From positions 155,345-219,344 of the forward strand of contig JAJFJZ010000026.1 of NCBI GenBank assembly GCA_021773565.1: a stretch of 64,000 bases of DNA, given 5' to 3'. Origin of the DNA: Gammaproteobacteria bacterium. Its GTDB lineage: Bacteria; Pseudomonadota; Gammaproteobacteria; Pseudomonadales; Azotimanducaceae. A program made the translations under genes and the position numbers. Below the pieces are notes generated by a model. It was not told the DNA's origin and made no database searches. It saw nothing but the letters and a program-made list of their open reading frames with translations. Positions 18,275 through 27,173 of the stretch are shown here, one piece after another. How positions within the stretch are numbered: position 1 is the first letter of the stretch; each line of letters opens with the position of its first letter.

Positions 18275-19822
18275 ATGTCAAAAGACAGCAGAGATACAGA
18301 CCAGTTTGTGACCATTCAGCCTGCCGCCCTGAATCTCGGCGGTAACGATGATTCTCGCCCGGAGCCTTTCTTTTCGGGGGAAAGAACAAATCTCTTCTAT
18401 CTTGCAATCGGAGCATTGGTAATTCTTGCGGGAGTATGGGTTTTTGTCTTCCTGCCCAACAATATAGGTACACCTGTGAACACAAGCACAGCTTCCGAGT
18501 CCACAGGTGAAATTGCAGGTTCCGGAAACCAACAAACAAAATCAGCCGAAGCTGGAAATTCGGGTGAGACACCCGCCCCTTTCGAACTACTCGATGCAGC
18601 ACGCGCCAGAAAAAATGCCGAATCAACTTTGGCCGAGTTCGTGCAATTGCAAATACTGCTGGAAGATGCCATGCAGGTTAAACAGTGGGCTGCTGAAGAT
18701 TATTCCAGCATCATCGCGATTGCCAATGAGGGAGATGTACTTTTTCTTGAGGCTAAGTATGGGGATTCCATGCTCAAGTACACCGAAGGCAGTACCGCAT
18801 TAAGGGCTTTAGTGGCGTCAGGTGAGCTGCTCTTTTCCAATGCGATGAAAAATGCAATCAGTGCGCTCGATAAACTGGACCATCAACTTGCTTATCAGGC
18901 TTTTCTGGAAGCGGCTGTCATTCACCCTGAAAATCCGGATGTCATTGACGGTATGGCGCGAGCCAGTGCACTGCCAGAAGTACTCAGTCTTATTAAAGAG
19001 GCAGGCAGGCTGGTTCTAAAACAGCAATATGATCAGGCACGTTTAGCCTACAAGCGAGCACAAACTATCGATCCGCAAATGCCGGGTATTGATGCCAGCC
19101 TTGAGGATCTGGAGCAACGTATTCAGGAACGGAATTTTCGAAAATACCTGTCCGAGGCCTACGCAGCACTAAATGCACAAAAGTACCAAAAAGCAGAAAA
19201 TTCATTCAATCAGGCTGCCCGTATAAAACCGGATCATGCTTCAATAAGTGACGGCTTGCGACAGCTTGAGAGAGCAAGACTTCTGCGCGCAATAGCCGGT
19301 ATAAAAAATCAGGCGGAGTCACAAATCCTGGCAGAACAATGGTCTCTTTTGCCCGACACTTATACCGCTGCGCTTAAACTGGATGCCAACCTGCAGTTTG
19401 CCAGGGATGGTATAGTTCTCGCAAAAAAACGTGCCCGCATAGACAAGGTCTTGCAGCAAATAATTGCCAATCCAGGCAAACTCTCCTCCGACCCTGTATA
19501 CGAAAGTGCCCTGGCTGTTTTCAATGATGCGCTCGCGCTCGAACATCAGGGCCCTCGTCTGCTCGCCCAACTGGAAAAAACCAAGGCGATTCTGGAAAAC
19601 GCTGCTGTGCCGGTAGTTATTCAAATTACCTCTGACAACCTTACAGAGGTGGGTATTGTTCGTCGTGGTTCAATAGGAGTGTTTAAAACCAAAACCCTGG
19701 AATTAAGGCCTGGCTCGTACATTTTCACAGGGAGCCGCCCCGGATGTCGGGATTTACGAAAAGAAGTCGAAATCGCCAGAGGCATGGGTAGCATCGCCGT
19801 GCAGTGTGAGGAATCAATATAG
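18275..19822 (+). CDS. inner-membrane TPR protein
   Basis: A 515-residue protein with a short cytosolic N-terminus, one transmembrane helix (YLAIGALVILAGVWVFVF, residues 42-60), a Ser/Thr/Gly-rich linker, and a long helical region with TPR-like pairs (AYQAFLEAAVIHPENPDV, QYDQARLAYKRAQTIDPQ, KYQKAENSFNQAARIKPD). The last 70 residues form a small beta domain (LELRPGSYIFTGSRPG) like a PEGA unit. This TM-then-periplasmic layout is shared with the next gene, suggesting two parts of one periplasmic assembly. Confidence 0.75.
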   Translation: MSKDSRDTDQFVTIQPAALNLGGNDDSRPEPFFSGERTNLFYLAIGALVILAGVWVFVFLPNNIGTPVNTSTASESTGEIAGSGNQQTKSAEAGNSGETPAPFELLDAARARKNAESTLAEFVQLQILLEDAMQVKQWAAEDYSSIIAIANEGDVLFLEAKYGDSMLKYTEGSTALRALVASGELLFSNAMKNAISALDKLDHQLAYQAFLEAAVIHPENPDVIDGMARASALPEVLSLIKEAGRLVLKQQYDQARLAYKRAQTIDPQMPGIDASLEDLEQRIQERNFRKYLSEAYAALNAQKYQKAENSFNQAARIKPDHASISDGLRQLERARLLRAIAGIKNQAESQILAEQWSLLPDTYTAALKLDANLQFARDGIVLAKKRARIDKVLQQIIANPGKLSSDPVYESALAVFNDALALEHQGPRLLAQLEKTKAILENAAVPVVIQITSDNLTEVGIVRRGSIGVFKTKTLELRPGSYIFTGSRPGCRDLRKEVEIARGMGSIAVQCEESI

Positions 19823-19825
19823 CCG

Positions 19826-21871
19826 ATGTCTGATTCCGTAATTACTCCCAGCCCATTTTCTCCTTCCCAACAGCAGGAGGGGGAACGTCCATGGTACAAA
19901 CCTGGACCCGGTCGCATTATTCTTCTGATAGCGCTTATGTCGACTGTCTGGTTTCTCTGGTTTTTATTTACCGCCAAATCTGTAGCCGTGGTACTCAATC
20001 CCGCTACTGCCTCAGTAGAGATTCAGGGTGGGTTTTCTCTGGAATTGGGTGGAATTAATTTATTGCGCTCTGGAAACTATGAATTGGAAGCCAGGCACGA
20101 GGGCTATTTTCCTTTGCACGCACCTTTTACTGTTGGTTCCGAAACCAACCAGGAATTCCAATTTGTACTCAAAAAGCTGCCCGGACTGATTAGTTTTGAA
20201 ACCATCCCCGAAGATGTGACTCTAAAGATAGATGACACCGAAATTGGTACAACTCCATTGGAGACCATAAAAATTCCAGCTGGCACACATCATTTATTGG
20301 CAAGCAATCCGCGTTATCAAACTCTGGTACAGAGCGTTGATATTACAGGGATGGATCAAAGCCAGACAGTTACCCTGGAATTGGTACCCAACTGGGCTGA
20401 TGTGGCCTTTTCCAGTATACCTTCCGGGGCAATTGTCAGTGTTGATGGTGTAGAAAGAAAAAACACTCCTTCGGTAATAGAAGTTCTCGCTGGTGAGCAT
20501 GAAATAAAGATAAAGCTACCTGGATACAAATCCTGGACCGGTGATATTTCAATAAGCGCACTTCAGCCACAAACATATCCGCAGGTCATTCTGGAGAAAG
20601 CCGATGGACTTGTGAACCTGACAAGCAAGCCTTCCGGTGCGAGCATCACCCTCAACGGGAATTACGTTGGGGATACACCGCTGGAGCTCGCAATTAAACC
20701 CGAACAAACACATAACCTGGATCTGTTTAAACCTGGCTTTGAACACCTAAGTAGCAAACTCTCGGTTAAGTCCGGGCATGAGCGCAATTTGGATTTGCAG
20801 CTCAAACCCCTCTCGGGCGAACTTCTTATTAGCGTGATTCCTTCGGATGCTGTACTGAAAATAGATGGCAAAGTTCAGAACCCTGCAAATACCCGAATTC
20901 GTTTAAGCGCACTCTCCCACAATATTGAACTAAGCAAACCCGGTTTTGCAGGATATAAAACCAGCATTACTCCCACTCCGGGATTTACACAGGAAGTAAA
21001 AGTTAGACTACTTACCCTGGAGGCTGCACGTCTGGCGAGACTTAAGCCTTCAATCACCACTCCCGGGGGATATCAGTTATTACTATTCTCCCCGAACCGC
21101 GTTCAAATGGGTGCCTCGCGCCGTGAGCCTGGACGAAGATCAAATGAAGTATTGCGTGATGTAACGCTCACCCGCATGTTCTACGTCGGCACCAAAGAAG
21201 TTACTAATGCTGAGTTTCGATCATTTGCACGAGGCCATTCATCCGGACAGTATGAAGAACAGGAGCTGGACAAGGCTGACCAGCCAGCTGTAAAAATGAG
21301 CTGGCAGGAAGCTGCCCTGTATTGTAACTGGTTAAGCAAACAGGAGGGGCTGGATCCATATTACCAGTCTGAATTTGGCGCTATAACAGGCAGTAATCCA
21401 CGCTCCACCGGTTACCGGCTGCCAACAGAAGCCGAATGGGCCTGGCTGGCGCGCACCGGAAATTCTTCCGGTTCTACCAGGTCTGATCGCTTTGCATGGG
21501 GCCAATCCATCGTTCCGCCGGATAGACATGGAAATTATGCAGACCGAAGTGCAGCCCATCTGGTAGGTCGGGTAATTTTTGGCTACAACGACAATCATAT
21601 CGTTTCAGCCCCCGTAGCAACCTTTCCACCAGACCAGAGAAAATTGTACGATCTTTCCGGTAATGTGTCGGAGTGGATAAACGATTTCTATGAAATTCCG
21701 AAGAGCGGCAGCGTCACTGACCCCCTGGGGCCGGTATCCGGAGAATATCATGTGATTCGAGGTTCCAGCTGGATGCACGGTACTGTCACAGACTTGCGCT
21801 TATCGTTCAGAGACTATGGAATAGATGGTCGCCAGGACCTCGGATTTCGAGTGGCGCGTTTCGCGGAGTAA
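19826..21871 (+). CDS. membrane protein with five PEGA repeats and SUMF1/FGE-like domain
   Basis: A 681-residue protein: cytosolic tail, one transmembrane helix (RIILLIALMSTVWFLWFLF, about residues 27-46), five consecutive beta-rich PEGA-type units of about 70 residues (each with a PSGA/PEDV strand followed by a GxxxGxTP or LxPGxH-like turn), then a C-terminal SUMF1/formylglycine-enzyme fold: REPGRRSNEVLRDVTLT, KEVTNAEFRSFA, GYRLPTEAEWAWLAR, LYDLSGNVSEWI, RGSSW and DLGFRVAR. The position of the FGE active-site cysteines after RGSSW is occupied by MHGTVTD, so catalysis is unlikely; a ligand-binding role is more plausible. Confidence 0.85.
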   Translation: MSDSVITPSPFSPSQQQEGERPWYKPGPGRIILLIALMSTVWFLWFLFTAKSVAVVLNPATASVEIQGGFSLELGGINLLRSGNYELEARHEGYFPLHAPFTVGSETNQEFQFVLKKLPGLISFETIPEDVTLKIDDTEIGTTPLETIKIPAGTHHLLASNPRYQTLVQSVDITGMDQSQTVTLELVPNWADVAFSSIPSGAIVSVDGVERKNTPSVIEVLAGEHEIKIKLPGYKSWTGDISISALQPQTYPQVILEKADGLVNLTSKPSGASITLNGNYVGDTPLELAIKPEQTHNLDLFKPGFEHLSSKLSVKSGHERNLDLQLKPLSGELLISVIPSDAVLKIDGKVQNPANTRIRLSALSHNIELSKPGFAGYKTSITPTPGFTQEVKVRLLTLEAARLARLKPSITTPGGYQLLLFSPNRVQMGASRREPGRRSNEVLRDVTLTRMFYVGTKEVTNAEFRSFARGHSSGQYEEQELDKADQPAVKMSWQEAALYCNWLSKQEGLDPYYQSEFGAITGSNPRSTGYRLPTEAEWAWLARTGNSSGSTRSDRFAWGQSIVPPDRHGNYADRSAAHLVGRVIFGYNDNHIVSAPVATFPPDQRKLYDLSGNVSEWINDFYEIPKSGSVTDPLGPVSGEYHVIRGSSWMHGTVTDLRLSFRDYGIDGRQDLGFRVARFAE

Positions 21872-21880
21872 ATCGAGTTT

Positions 21881-22210
21881 ATGAAGAATTATCTATTGCC
21901 TGTACTCACGCCTCTTCGTCCCTTTTTTAGAAAAGGGACGCACAGCTATGCGTTGGTGTTGCTTTTACTTACTTCAAGTGCGCTTGCTGAGAATGCCGCA
22001 CAGCCAGACAACGAATCCGTTCCGGAATACACCAATGATCAGTCGGCTGAAAATACTGCTCAAAACGTTCCCAGTGGTAACAAACCAGCAGATAGTACTG
22101 TCCCTCCTGAGGAAGAACAAAACCCGGATGGTACTGAACAGACGACGATTTTTCGTCCGACTGAGGACATTTCCGAAGACATCGTAATAGCCTTTCCAGT
22201 AGATATTTAG
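21881..22210 (+). CDS. small exported acidic protein
   Basis: A 109-residue protein with a long basic n-region, hydrophobic core ALVLLLLTSSALA and likely cleavage after ALA (about residue 36). The mature 70 residues are acidic and disordered (Glu, Asp, Pro, Asn) and end in an apolar tail, DIVIAFPVDI. No family recognised. It sits between the PEGA/SUMF1 gene and the channel gene in the same direction. Confidence 0.6.
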   Translation: MKNYLLPVLTPLRPFFRKGTHSYALVLLLLTSSALAENAAQPDNESVPEYTNDQSAENTAQNVPSGNKPADSTVPPEEEQNPDGTEQTTIFRPTEDISEDIVIAFPVDI

Positions 22211-22246
22211 TAAATATAAGTAGCACAATCGGGATAAGCAACGAAC

Positions 22247-23044
22247 ATGAAACGCACCATTCCATTTGAGATCATTTATCAAACCATAGCCCTATTGGTC
22301 GCAGTGGTTTTTGTGCATCTTGTTTATGTCACAGTCATTCGACCAAACGCCGATGCCATTCTCACAGCCCAGGCAGAAAAGTCAGCAAGGGGTGAAGTCT
22401 TTGTACAGGATCGTTCTATCTACGTCATCGTTAGGGATTACGAACAGGAATCCTGTTTTATCCTTATGTTCTGGGCTATGGCTATTATGGGCTTTAAAGC
22501 TCGTGGCGCCCTGCGAGAACGCGCACTTCTGCAAAAAGATCTTGTTAAGGTAAGCCACGGATTAAGCGTACTTCCGGAAGATACCCGTGAATATATTCGG
22601 CCTATACAAGCACTACCGGAAGAATCCCATAGTTACCTGTTACCCAGGGCCCTAACAATTGCACTACAACGCTTCGCCTCTACTAAAAATATCCAGAATG
22701 TTTCTGATTCTGTAAAAAGTATCTGTGACACTGAAACAGACCGACTGGACAGCGAGCTGTCCATGGTGCGTTATATTGCCTGGGCAATTCCATCGATTGG
22801 GTTTATAGGCACTGTGCGCGGTATAGGAGATGCATTAGGACAAGCGTACAAAGCGGTACAGGGAGACATAGCCGGTGTCACAGAAAGTCTCGGCGTTGCT
22901 TTCAACTCAACCCTGGTGGCTTTGGTCATTAGCATCATCATTATGTTTTTGGTCCATCAATTGCAATTAATCCAGGAACGCCTGGTGCTGGAAACTCAGG
23001 TCTATTGTGACCAGAGACTTATAAATCACATGCAGGTGCGGTAG
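22247..23044 (+). CDS. MotA/TolQ/ExbB-type proton channel subunit
   Basis: A 265-residue membrane protein. One helix lies at residues 8-28, a second near 66-82, and the conserved pair at the C-terminus reads YIAWAIPSIGFIGTVRGIGDAL and VTESLGVAFNSTLVALVISIIIMFLV, which are the family's TM3/TM4 with PxxGxxGT and the following small-residue helix. Such subunits form a pentamer that couples ion flow to movement of a two-copy partner (ExbD, TolR, MotB). No ordinary ExbD/MotB gene is adjacent; the VWA genes two and three positions downstream may fill that role (see findings). Confidence 0.85.
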   Translation: MKRTIPFEIIYQTIALLVAVVFVHLVYVTVIRPNADAILTAQAEKSARGEVFVQDRSIYVIVRDYEQESCFILMFWAMAIMGFKARGALRERALLQKDLVKVSHGLSVLPEDTREYIRPIQALPEESHSYLLPRALTIALQRFASTKNIQNVSDSVKSICDTETDRLDSELSMVRYIAWAIPSIGFIGTVRGIGDALGQAYKAVQGDIAGVTESLGVAFNSTLVALVISIIIMFLVHQLQLIQERLVLETQVYCDQRLINHMQVR

Positions 23045-23050
23045 TTTACG

Positions 23051-24394
23051 ATGACACTTTTTGTTCTCAATGCTAATGACATAAAACTATGCATATATGC
23101 TGATAGTAAAGTGCTCGCCGAAGAACCCGGTATTGCAATAATCGGCCAGAATGGTAACGATTTTGGCGAGGTGGCACTCAAACAGATCAAACAAAACCCA
23201 AGGCATGTGAACTACATGTATTGGCACAGGATGAATCTGGACCCTCTCGGCTTCACGGGGCCACGAACGAACAACCACGCAGATCTACTCTACCAGCAGC
23301 TGCGCGAGCTCATTCAACGAGCGGACATGGGTGATAATGATGAGCTGGTAATTGCCGTTCGAAGTAATACCTCCAACGAACAACTCAGTTTATTGCTTGG
23401 TGTTTGCCAGGAATGCAACACAAAGGTCAGTGGGCTTGTTGACATCAGTGTCGCATTGCTAAGCAGACAAAGTGTTTATCTTCGAAATCTGGTTTTGGAT
23501 ACCGGTTTACAGAGTCTCACAATAGCTGGGATTGACGTATCTGAAAACAATGCGCAGCAATCTGTCAAAAAATCACAGTGCAGCGAAATAACTGAAATGG
23601 GCTTACTCCCGTTAATGGACGCCTGGTTAGCAATAATTGCAGACCGTTTTATAAGTGATGCCCGCTTCGACCCACTGCGTATTGCTGATACCGAACAGCA
23701 GGTATTTGACCAGCTTTACCAATGGCTGCAACATCCCAATCGTCCGCATACCCTAAATATTGAAGTTAACTACCAAACCATTACCCGCAGCATCGAAATC
23801 AGTGAGAGTGTTCTTATTGAGAAAGCCAGCCAACGTTACGATTTGGTTTTGCAAAAATTACCCACCGCCCAAAACATTTGGCTGACCGAGAGCAGTAATC
23901 TCCTGCCAGGTTTCAAGGAAGCATTGACTAATGCTGGCCACTCTGTATCCGGTATGGAAACCACAAGTGTTTATGAAGTGGTGTCCAACCAGATTCAACA
24001 CATAGTACGCGATACAGGCGAAGTCCAGTTTATAACCGCATTTCAGATTTCCAGCTCTTCTCAGCAGTTTGGCCAGGAAAAAGCGCCCAGTGCAGGGCAC
24101 TGTCCAACGCACATAGTTTATCAGGGCCTGGCTTTGAGACTCAGGCCAGACACTCAGCATGGCTTGATTCGGGATGCGTTTAAAGAACCTGCGACAAAAT
24201 TACCCGGTGGCTCCGAGGAATACCCCGTTCTGTTAACCACTGCGTCCAGGGGCTTGAAGATAGCTACACCGCCGGGTTCAAAGTGGCTTTTAAACGGTGC
24301 TACCCCCGGTCCGGAACAGGAAATATTAGCGGGTGACAAATTGACAATGGGCCAGGACCAACTTGAATTTATACGAGTAGAGGATGGCACGTAA
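23051..24394 (+). CDS. actin-fold-like (ASKHA) protein, unknown
   Basis: A 447-residue soluble protein. The start MTLFVLNANDIKLCIYADSKVL and the later NLVLDTGLQSLTIAGIDVS resemble the phosphate-1 and phosphate-2 hairpins of actin/Hsp70/PilM-like ATPases; IWLTESSNLLPGFKEAL could be the adenosine loop. The last 65 residues (TPPGSKWLLNGATPGPEQ, LAGDKLTMGQDQLEFIRVED) look like a small beta or FHA-like domain. The fold call is by pattern only. Its stop overlaps the next gene's start by 11 bases, so it is tied to the VWA genes. Confidence 0.6.
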   Translation: MTLFVLNANDIKLCIYADSKVLAEEPGIAIIGQNGNDFGEVALKQIKQNPRHVNYMYWHRMNLDPLGFTGPRTNNHADLLYQQLRELIQRADMGDNDELVIAVRSNTSNEQLSLLLGVCQECNTKVSGLVDISVALLSRQSVYLRNLVLDTGLQSLTIAGIDVSENNAQQSVKKSQCSEITEMGLLPLMDAWLAIIADRFISDARFDPLRIADTEQQVFDQLYQWLQHPNRPHTLNIEVNYQTITRSIEISESVLIEKASQRYDLVLQKLPTAQNIWLTESSNLLPGFKEALTNAGHSVSGMETTSVYEVVSNQIQHIVRDTGEVQFITAFQISSSSQQFGQEKAPSAGHCPTHIVYQGLALRLRPDTQHGLIRDAFKEPATKLPGGSEEYPVLLTTASRGLKIATPPGSKWLLNGATPGPEQEILAGDKLTMGQDQLEFIRVEDGT

Positions 24395-25463
24395 ACGCAT
24401 AAGTGTTTTTTCACTGTCCTTTCTCGATGTTATGTCTTGTGGATTTGGTGCAGTGGTGCTCGTTTACTTGCTTATAAATCACGCCACCGAAGTAGAATAT
24501 GAACGGGTCAATCAGGATATTCTTTCTGAAATTCGAAAACTGGACTATGAAGTACTGGTAGGAAAGAAAGACCTCGTTAGCATTCAGGACGCGATCGACG
24601 AAAATGCCCGGGATATTGACCGCTCAAACCAAAAACGCGTGTCACTTAATGAAACCAAAGACCGACAAAAACGGGAACTTGATGAAATAGAGCTCGCATC
24701 CATAGCAGAGATCGAAAGCCTCAATGCGCTCAAGGCAGACGTTAAATCCCGTGAAGAAGAGGTAAAACGCCTTCAGGCTGCAGTGAAGGAAGGTGAAGGA
24801 AACAAGGCAAGAACTTTTGCAGGGGCCGGAGACCGCCAGTATCTCACCGGGCTTAAGGTGGGTGGAAAACGAATTCTCATAGCAGTCGATAAGTCTGCGA
24901 GCATGCTTGACGAAACACTGGTGAACATACTGCGCAGACGCAATATGTCCACAGAAAAGCGACTGGCAGCACCTAAGTGGCAACGCGCCATATCCACAGC
25001 GAATTGGCTTTCAGCACAAATGCCACTGGACAGTGAATTTCAATTCGTAAGCTTTGACACAGAAGTGCACACCTTGAATACCGTTGAAGGCTGGCAAGAA
25101 GTCGCCAACAAAAACAGTCTGTCAGAGGCACTTGATAACCTGGCGACATCCATTCCGGAAAACGGTACCAATCTGGAAGCATTATTTACTTACATTTCCA
25201 ATCTGTCTCCATTACCAGACAGTATTTTTTTGCTGGTAGACGGTCTGCCTACGCTCGGAGCAAAAGCCCCGAGAAAGGGGACTATTACAGGACGAAACAG
25301 AATGCGTCTGTTTAATGATGCACTTCGCAGTCTTCCGCCCAAGGTGCCCATGAATGTAATTATGTTCCCTATGGAGGGCGACCCAATGGCTGCCGCTTCT
25401 TTTTGGGGGCTTGCAGTTACAACCGGTGGCGCTTTTCTTTCTCCATCCAGCGATTGGCCGTAA
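24384..25463 (+). CDS. membrane-anchored VWA protein (paralogue 1)
   Basis: A 359-residue protein. The N-terminus SVFSLSFLDVMSCGFGAVVL continues into a single hydrophobic helix, then about 100 residues of charged coiled coil (KRELDEIELASIAEIESLNA), then a von Willebrand A domain with metal site DKSAS (near residue 170), FVSFDTEV, a GTN loop and LLVDGLPTLG. The Asp at the start of the helix (FLDV) resembles the LIDV/LLDV Asp of ExbD and TolR. The next gene has the same architecture. Topology suggests a periplasmic VWA domain held away from the membrane by the coiled coil. Confidence 0.82.
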   Translation: MARKRISVFSLSFLDVMSCGFGAVVLVYLLINHATEVEYERVNQDILSEIRKLDYEVLVGKKDLVSIQDAIDENARDIDRSNQKRVSLNETKDRQKRELDEIELASIAEIESLNALKADVKSREEEVKRLQAAVKEGEGNKARTFAGAGDRQYLTGLKVGGKRILIAVDKSASMLDETLVNILRRRNMSTEKRLAAPKWQRAISTANWLSAQMPLDSEFQFVSFDTEVHTLNTVEGWQEVANKNSLSEALDNLATSIPENGTNLEALFTYISNLSPLPDSIFLLVDGLPTLGAKAPRKGTITGRNRMRLFNDALRSLPPKVPMNVIMFPMEGDPMAAASFWGLAVTTGGAFLSPSSDWP

Positions 25464-25466
25464 CAA

Positions 25467-26462
25467 ATGCGTATTAGACGCGACATCGCGGAGTTTGGAC
25501 TTTCCTTTCTGGATGTAATCAGTTGTGGTTTTGGCGCAGTAATCCTGTTGCTTATGATTACCAAAACAGTTGAACCGGTGGTATTGGAACAATCCGCACA
25601 AAAACTTGCTGGTATAGTTGAACAGAGAAAAAACGCTCTGTTTGACATTGTTGGCCAGACAAAAGTGCTGCGGCGAGAGTTACTGGATCAGGAAGCTGAA
25701 TTGAAACTGGAACTGGAGAAACTTGCAAAACTGGAAGAGGAATTGACAAAAATACAGGGCGAATTTGACGCTTCAACCGAACAGGCCGACCAGTCACTCA
25801 ACGAATCCAGCGATCTTGCCTCGGCAAAACAATCTCTGACAGAAGAGATGGAACGATTGTTAGGTCAAAATTTTCAACGCAGGGACAACACTATCGGCGG
25901 AATCACAGTGGACAGTGAGTATATAATTTTTGTTATTGATACCTCTGGTAGCATGCAACAGCTTTCATGGAGTCAGGTCATTACCAAGGTTAATGAAACG
26001 CTAAATATTTACCCGCAAGTGAAAGGCATCCAGATAATGAACGATATGGGTGATTATATGTTCACCCGTTTTCAGGGTCGGTGGATACCAGATTCACCGG
26101 CAAGGCGGCGGGCCATTGTAGAACGATTGCGCACCTGGGCCCCATTCTCTAATTCCAGCCCTGTTGAAGGAATAGAGCGTGCAGTAAGAACATTTTATGC
26201 ACCAGACAAGCGAATTAGTGTCTATGTATTTGGAGATGATTTTTCCGGCCGTTCAATAGAAGACGTCACCGATACCATTGACAGGATTAACCGAATAACA
26301 GAAAAGGGCGACAGGTTGGTGAGGATTCACGCGATTGGCTTTCCAGGACTCTATGGTGTGGGTGGTGGGCAACAGGCATCCCTGTATCGATTTGCTGCTC
26401 TGATGCGGGAACTTACCTATAGAAACAACGGGACCTTTGTAGGGTTAGCACAATTACAGTAA
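25467..26462 (+). CDS. membrane-anchored VWA protein (paralogue 2)
   Basis: A 331-residue paralogue of the preceding gene, four bases downstream. It opens with FGLSFLDVISCGFGAVILLL, then a Lys/Glu-rich coiled coil (LLDQEAELKLELEKLAKLEE), then a VWA domain with an intact metal-binding motif DTSGS (near residue 156) and VFGDDFSG. The pair shares the SFLDVxSCGFGAV signature but differs along the rest, consistent with a heterodimer rather than recent duplication. Confidence 0.85.
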   Translation: MRIRRDIAEFGLSFLDVISCGFGAVILLLMITKTVEPVVLEQSAQKLAGIVEQRKNALFDIVGQTKVLRRELLDQEAELKLELEKLAKLEEELTKIQGEFDASTEQADQSLNESSDLASAKQSLTEEMERLLGQNFQRRDNTIGGITVDSEYIIFVIDTSGSMQQLSWSQVITKVNETLNIYPQVKGIQIMNDMGDYMFTRFQGRWIPDSPARRRAIVERLRTWAPFSNSSPVEGIERAVRTFYAPDKRISVYVFGDDFSGRSIEDVTDTIDRINRITEKGDRLVRIHAIGFPGLYGVGGGQQASLYRFAALMRELTYRNNGTFVGLAQLQ

Positions 26463-26491
26463 TGTAGGAATACCCGGGAGGTGTACAGGGC

Positions 26492-27172
26492 ATGATAGTA
26501 AGATTATTTATCAGTGCATTCGGCGAAGCTATTAGACACGGTAGGCTACCTGCGCAAAAATATTGCTTGTTGGTTTGTTGGACAATAATTGTTACAGCCT
26601 GTAGTTCAACCTCTGTACAGGTAGATAAAATCTTTCCCAGCCCCCTTATAGTGCCTATTCCGGCACACATTGGCGTTCATTTCAGCGACAAGTTGCTTAA
26701 TTTTACCCATGACGAAGAAGTTGAGGCGAATGGTAGCTGGAGTATCGCCGTCGGATCTGCGCAACATTCCATGTTTGATCAAATACTATCCGGAATGTTT
26801 GTCGACACAACGCAGGTTCCCGGGCCCGATAAATTTGCTTCAATTACCATTCCCCTCGATGCCATCCTGGTGCCCGAAGTAATCGATTTTCAATTTTCTA
26901 TTCCTGCCCAGACCCGCACGCCTTTTTATGAAGTATGGATCAAGTACGAAATTAGCCTCTACAAGCCCTCGGGAGAAATTATCGCGCAATGGCCTCTCAC
27001 CGCCTACGGAAAGGCCAACACGGATAATTACAGTTTTTTGCAAAGAACCCGGGAGCCAGCTGTGCAGGAGGCCACCAGAATTGCGTTAAGAGACGCTGCG
27101 GCATTTTTTGCATTGAGATTTGGACGTGAGGCAGAAATTCGAAACTGGATCACGCAATTGGAGGAGAGCTAG
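26492..27172 (+). CDS. cluster lipoprotein, unknown
   Basis: A 226-residue lipoprotein. A long n-region precedes the hydrophobic core and lipobox VTAC near residue 37. The mature domain has alternating strands (NGSWSIAVGSAQHSMFDQIL, ASITIPLDAILVPEVIDFQF, YEVWIKYEISLYKPSGEII) and a C-terminal helix ATRIALRDAAAFFALRFG, the usual layout of small outer-membrane lipoproteins that assemble partner proteins. No named family recognised. Two bases separate its stop region from the next lipoprotein start. Confidence 0.75.
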   Translation: MIVRLFISAFGEAIRHGRLPAQKYCLLVCWTIIVTACSSTSVQVDKIFPSPLIVPIPAHIGVHFSDKLLNFTHDEEVEANGSWSIAVGSAQHSMFDQILSGMFVDTTQVPGPDKFASITIPLDAILVPEVIDFQFSIPAQTRTPFYEVWIKYEISLYKPSGEIIAQWPLTAYGKANTDNYSFLQRTREPAVQEATRIALRDAAAFFALRFGREAEIRNWITQLEES

Positions 27173-27173
27173 T

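Noticed and set aside
19826..21871. Sulfatase-activating formylglycine enzyme
   Set aside because: Active-site cysteines are absent and no sulfatase gene is nearby.
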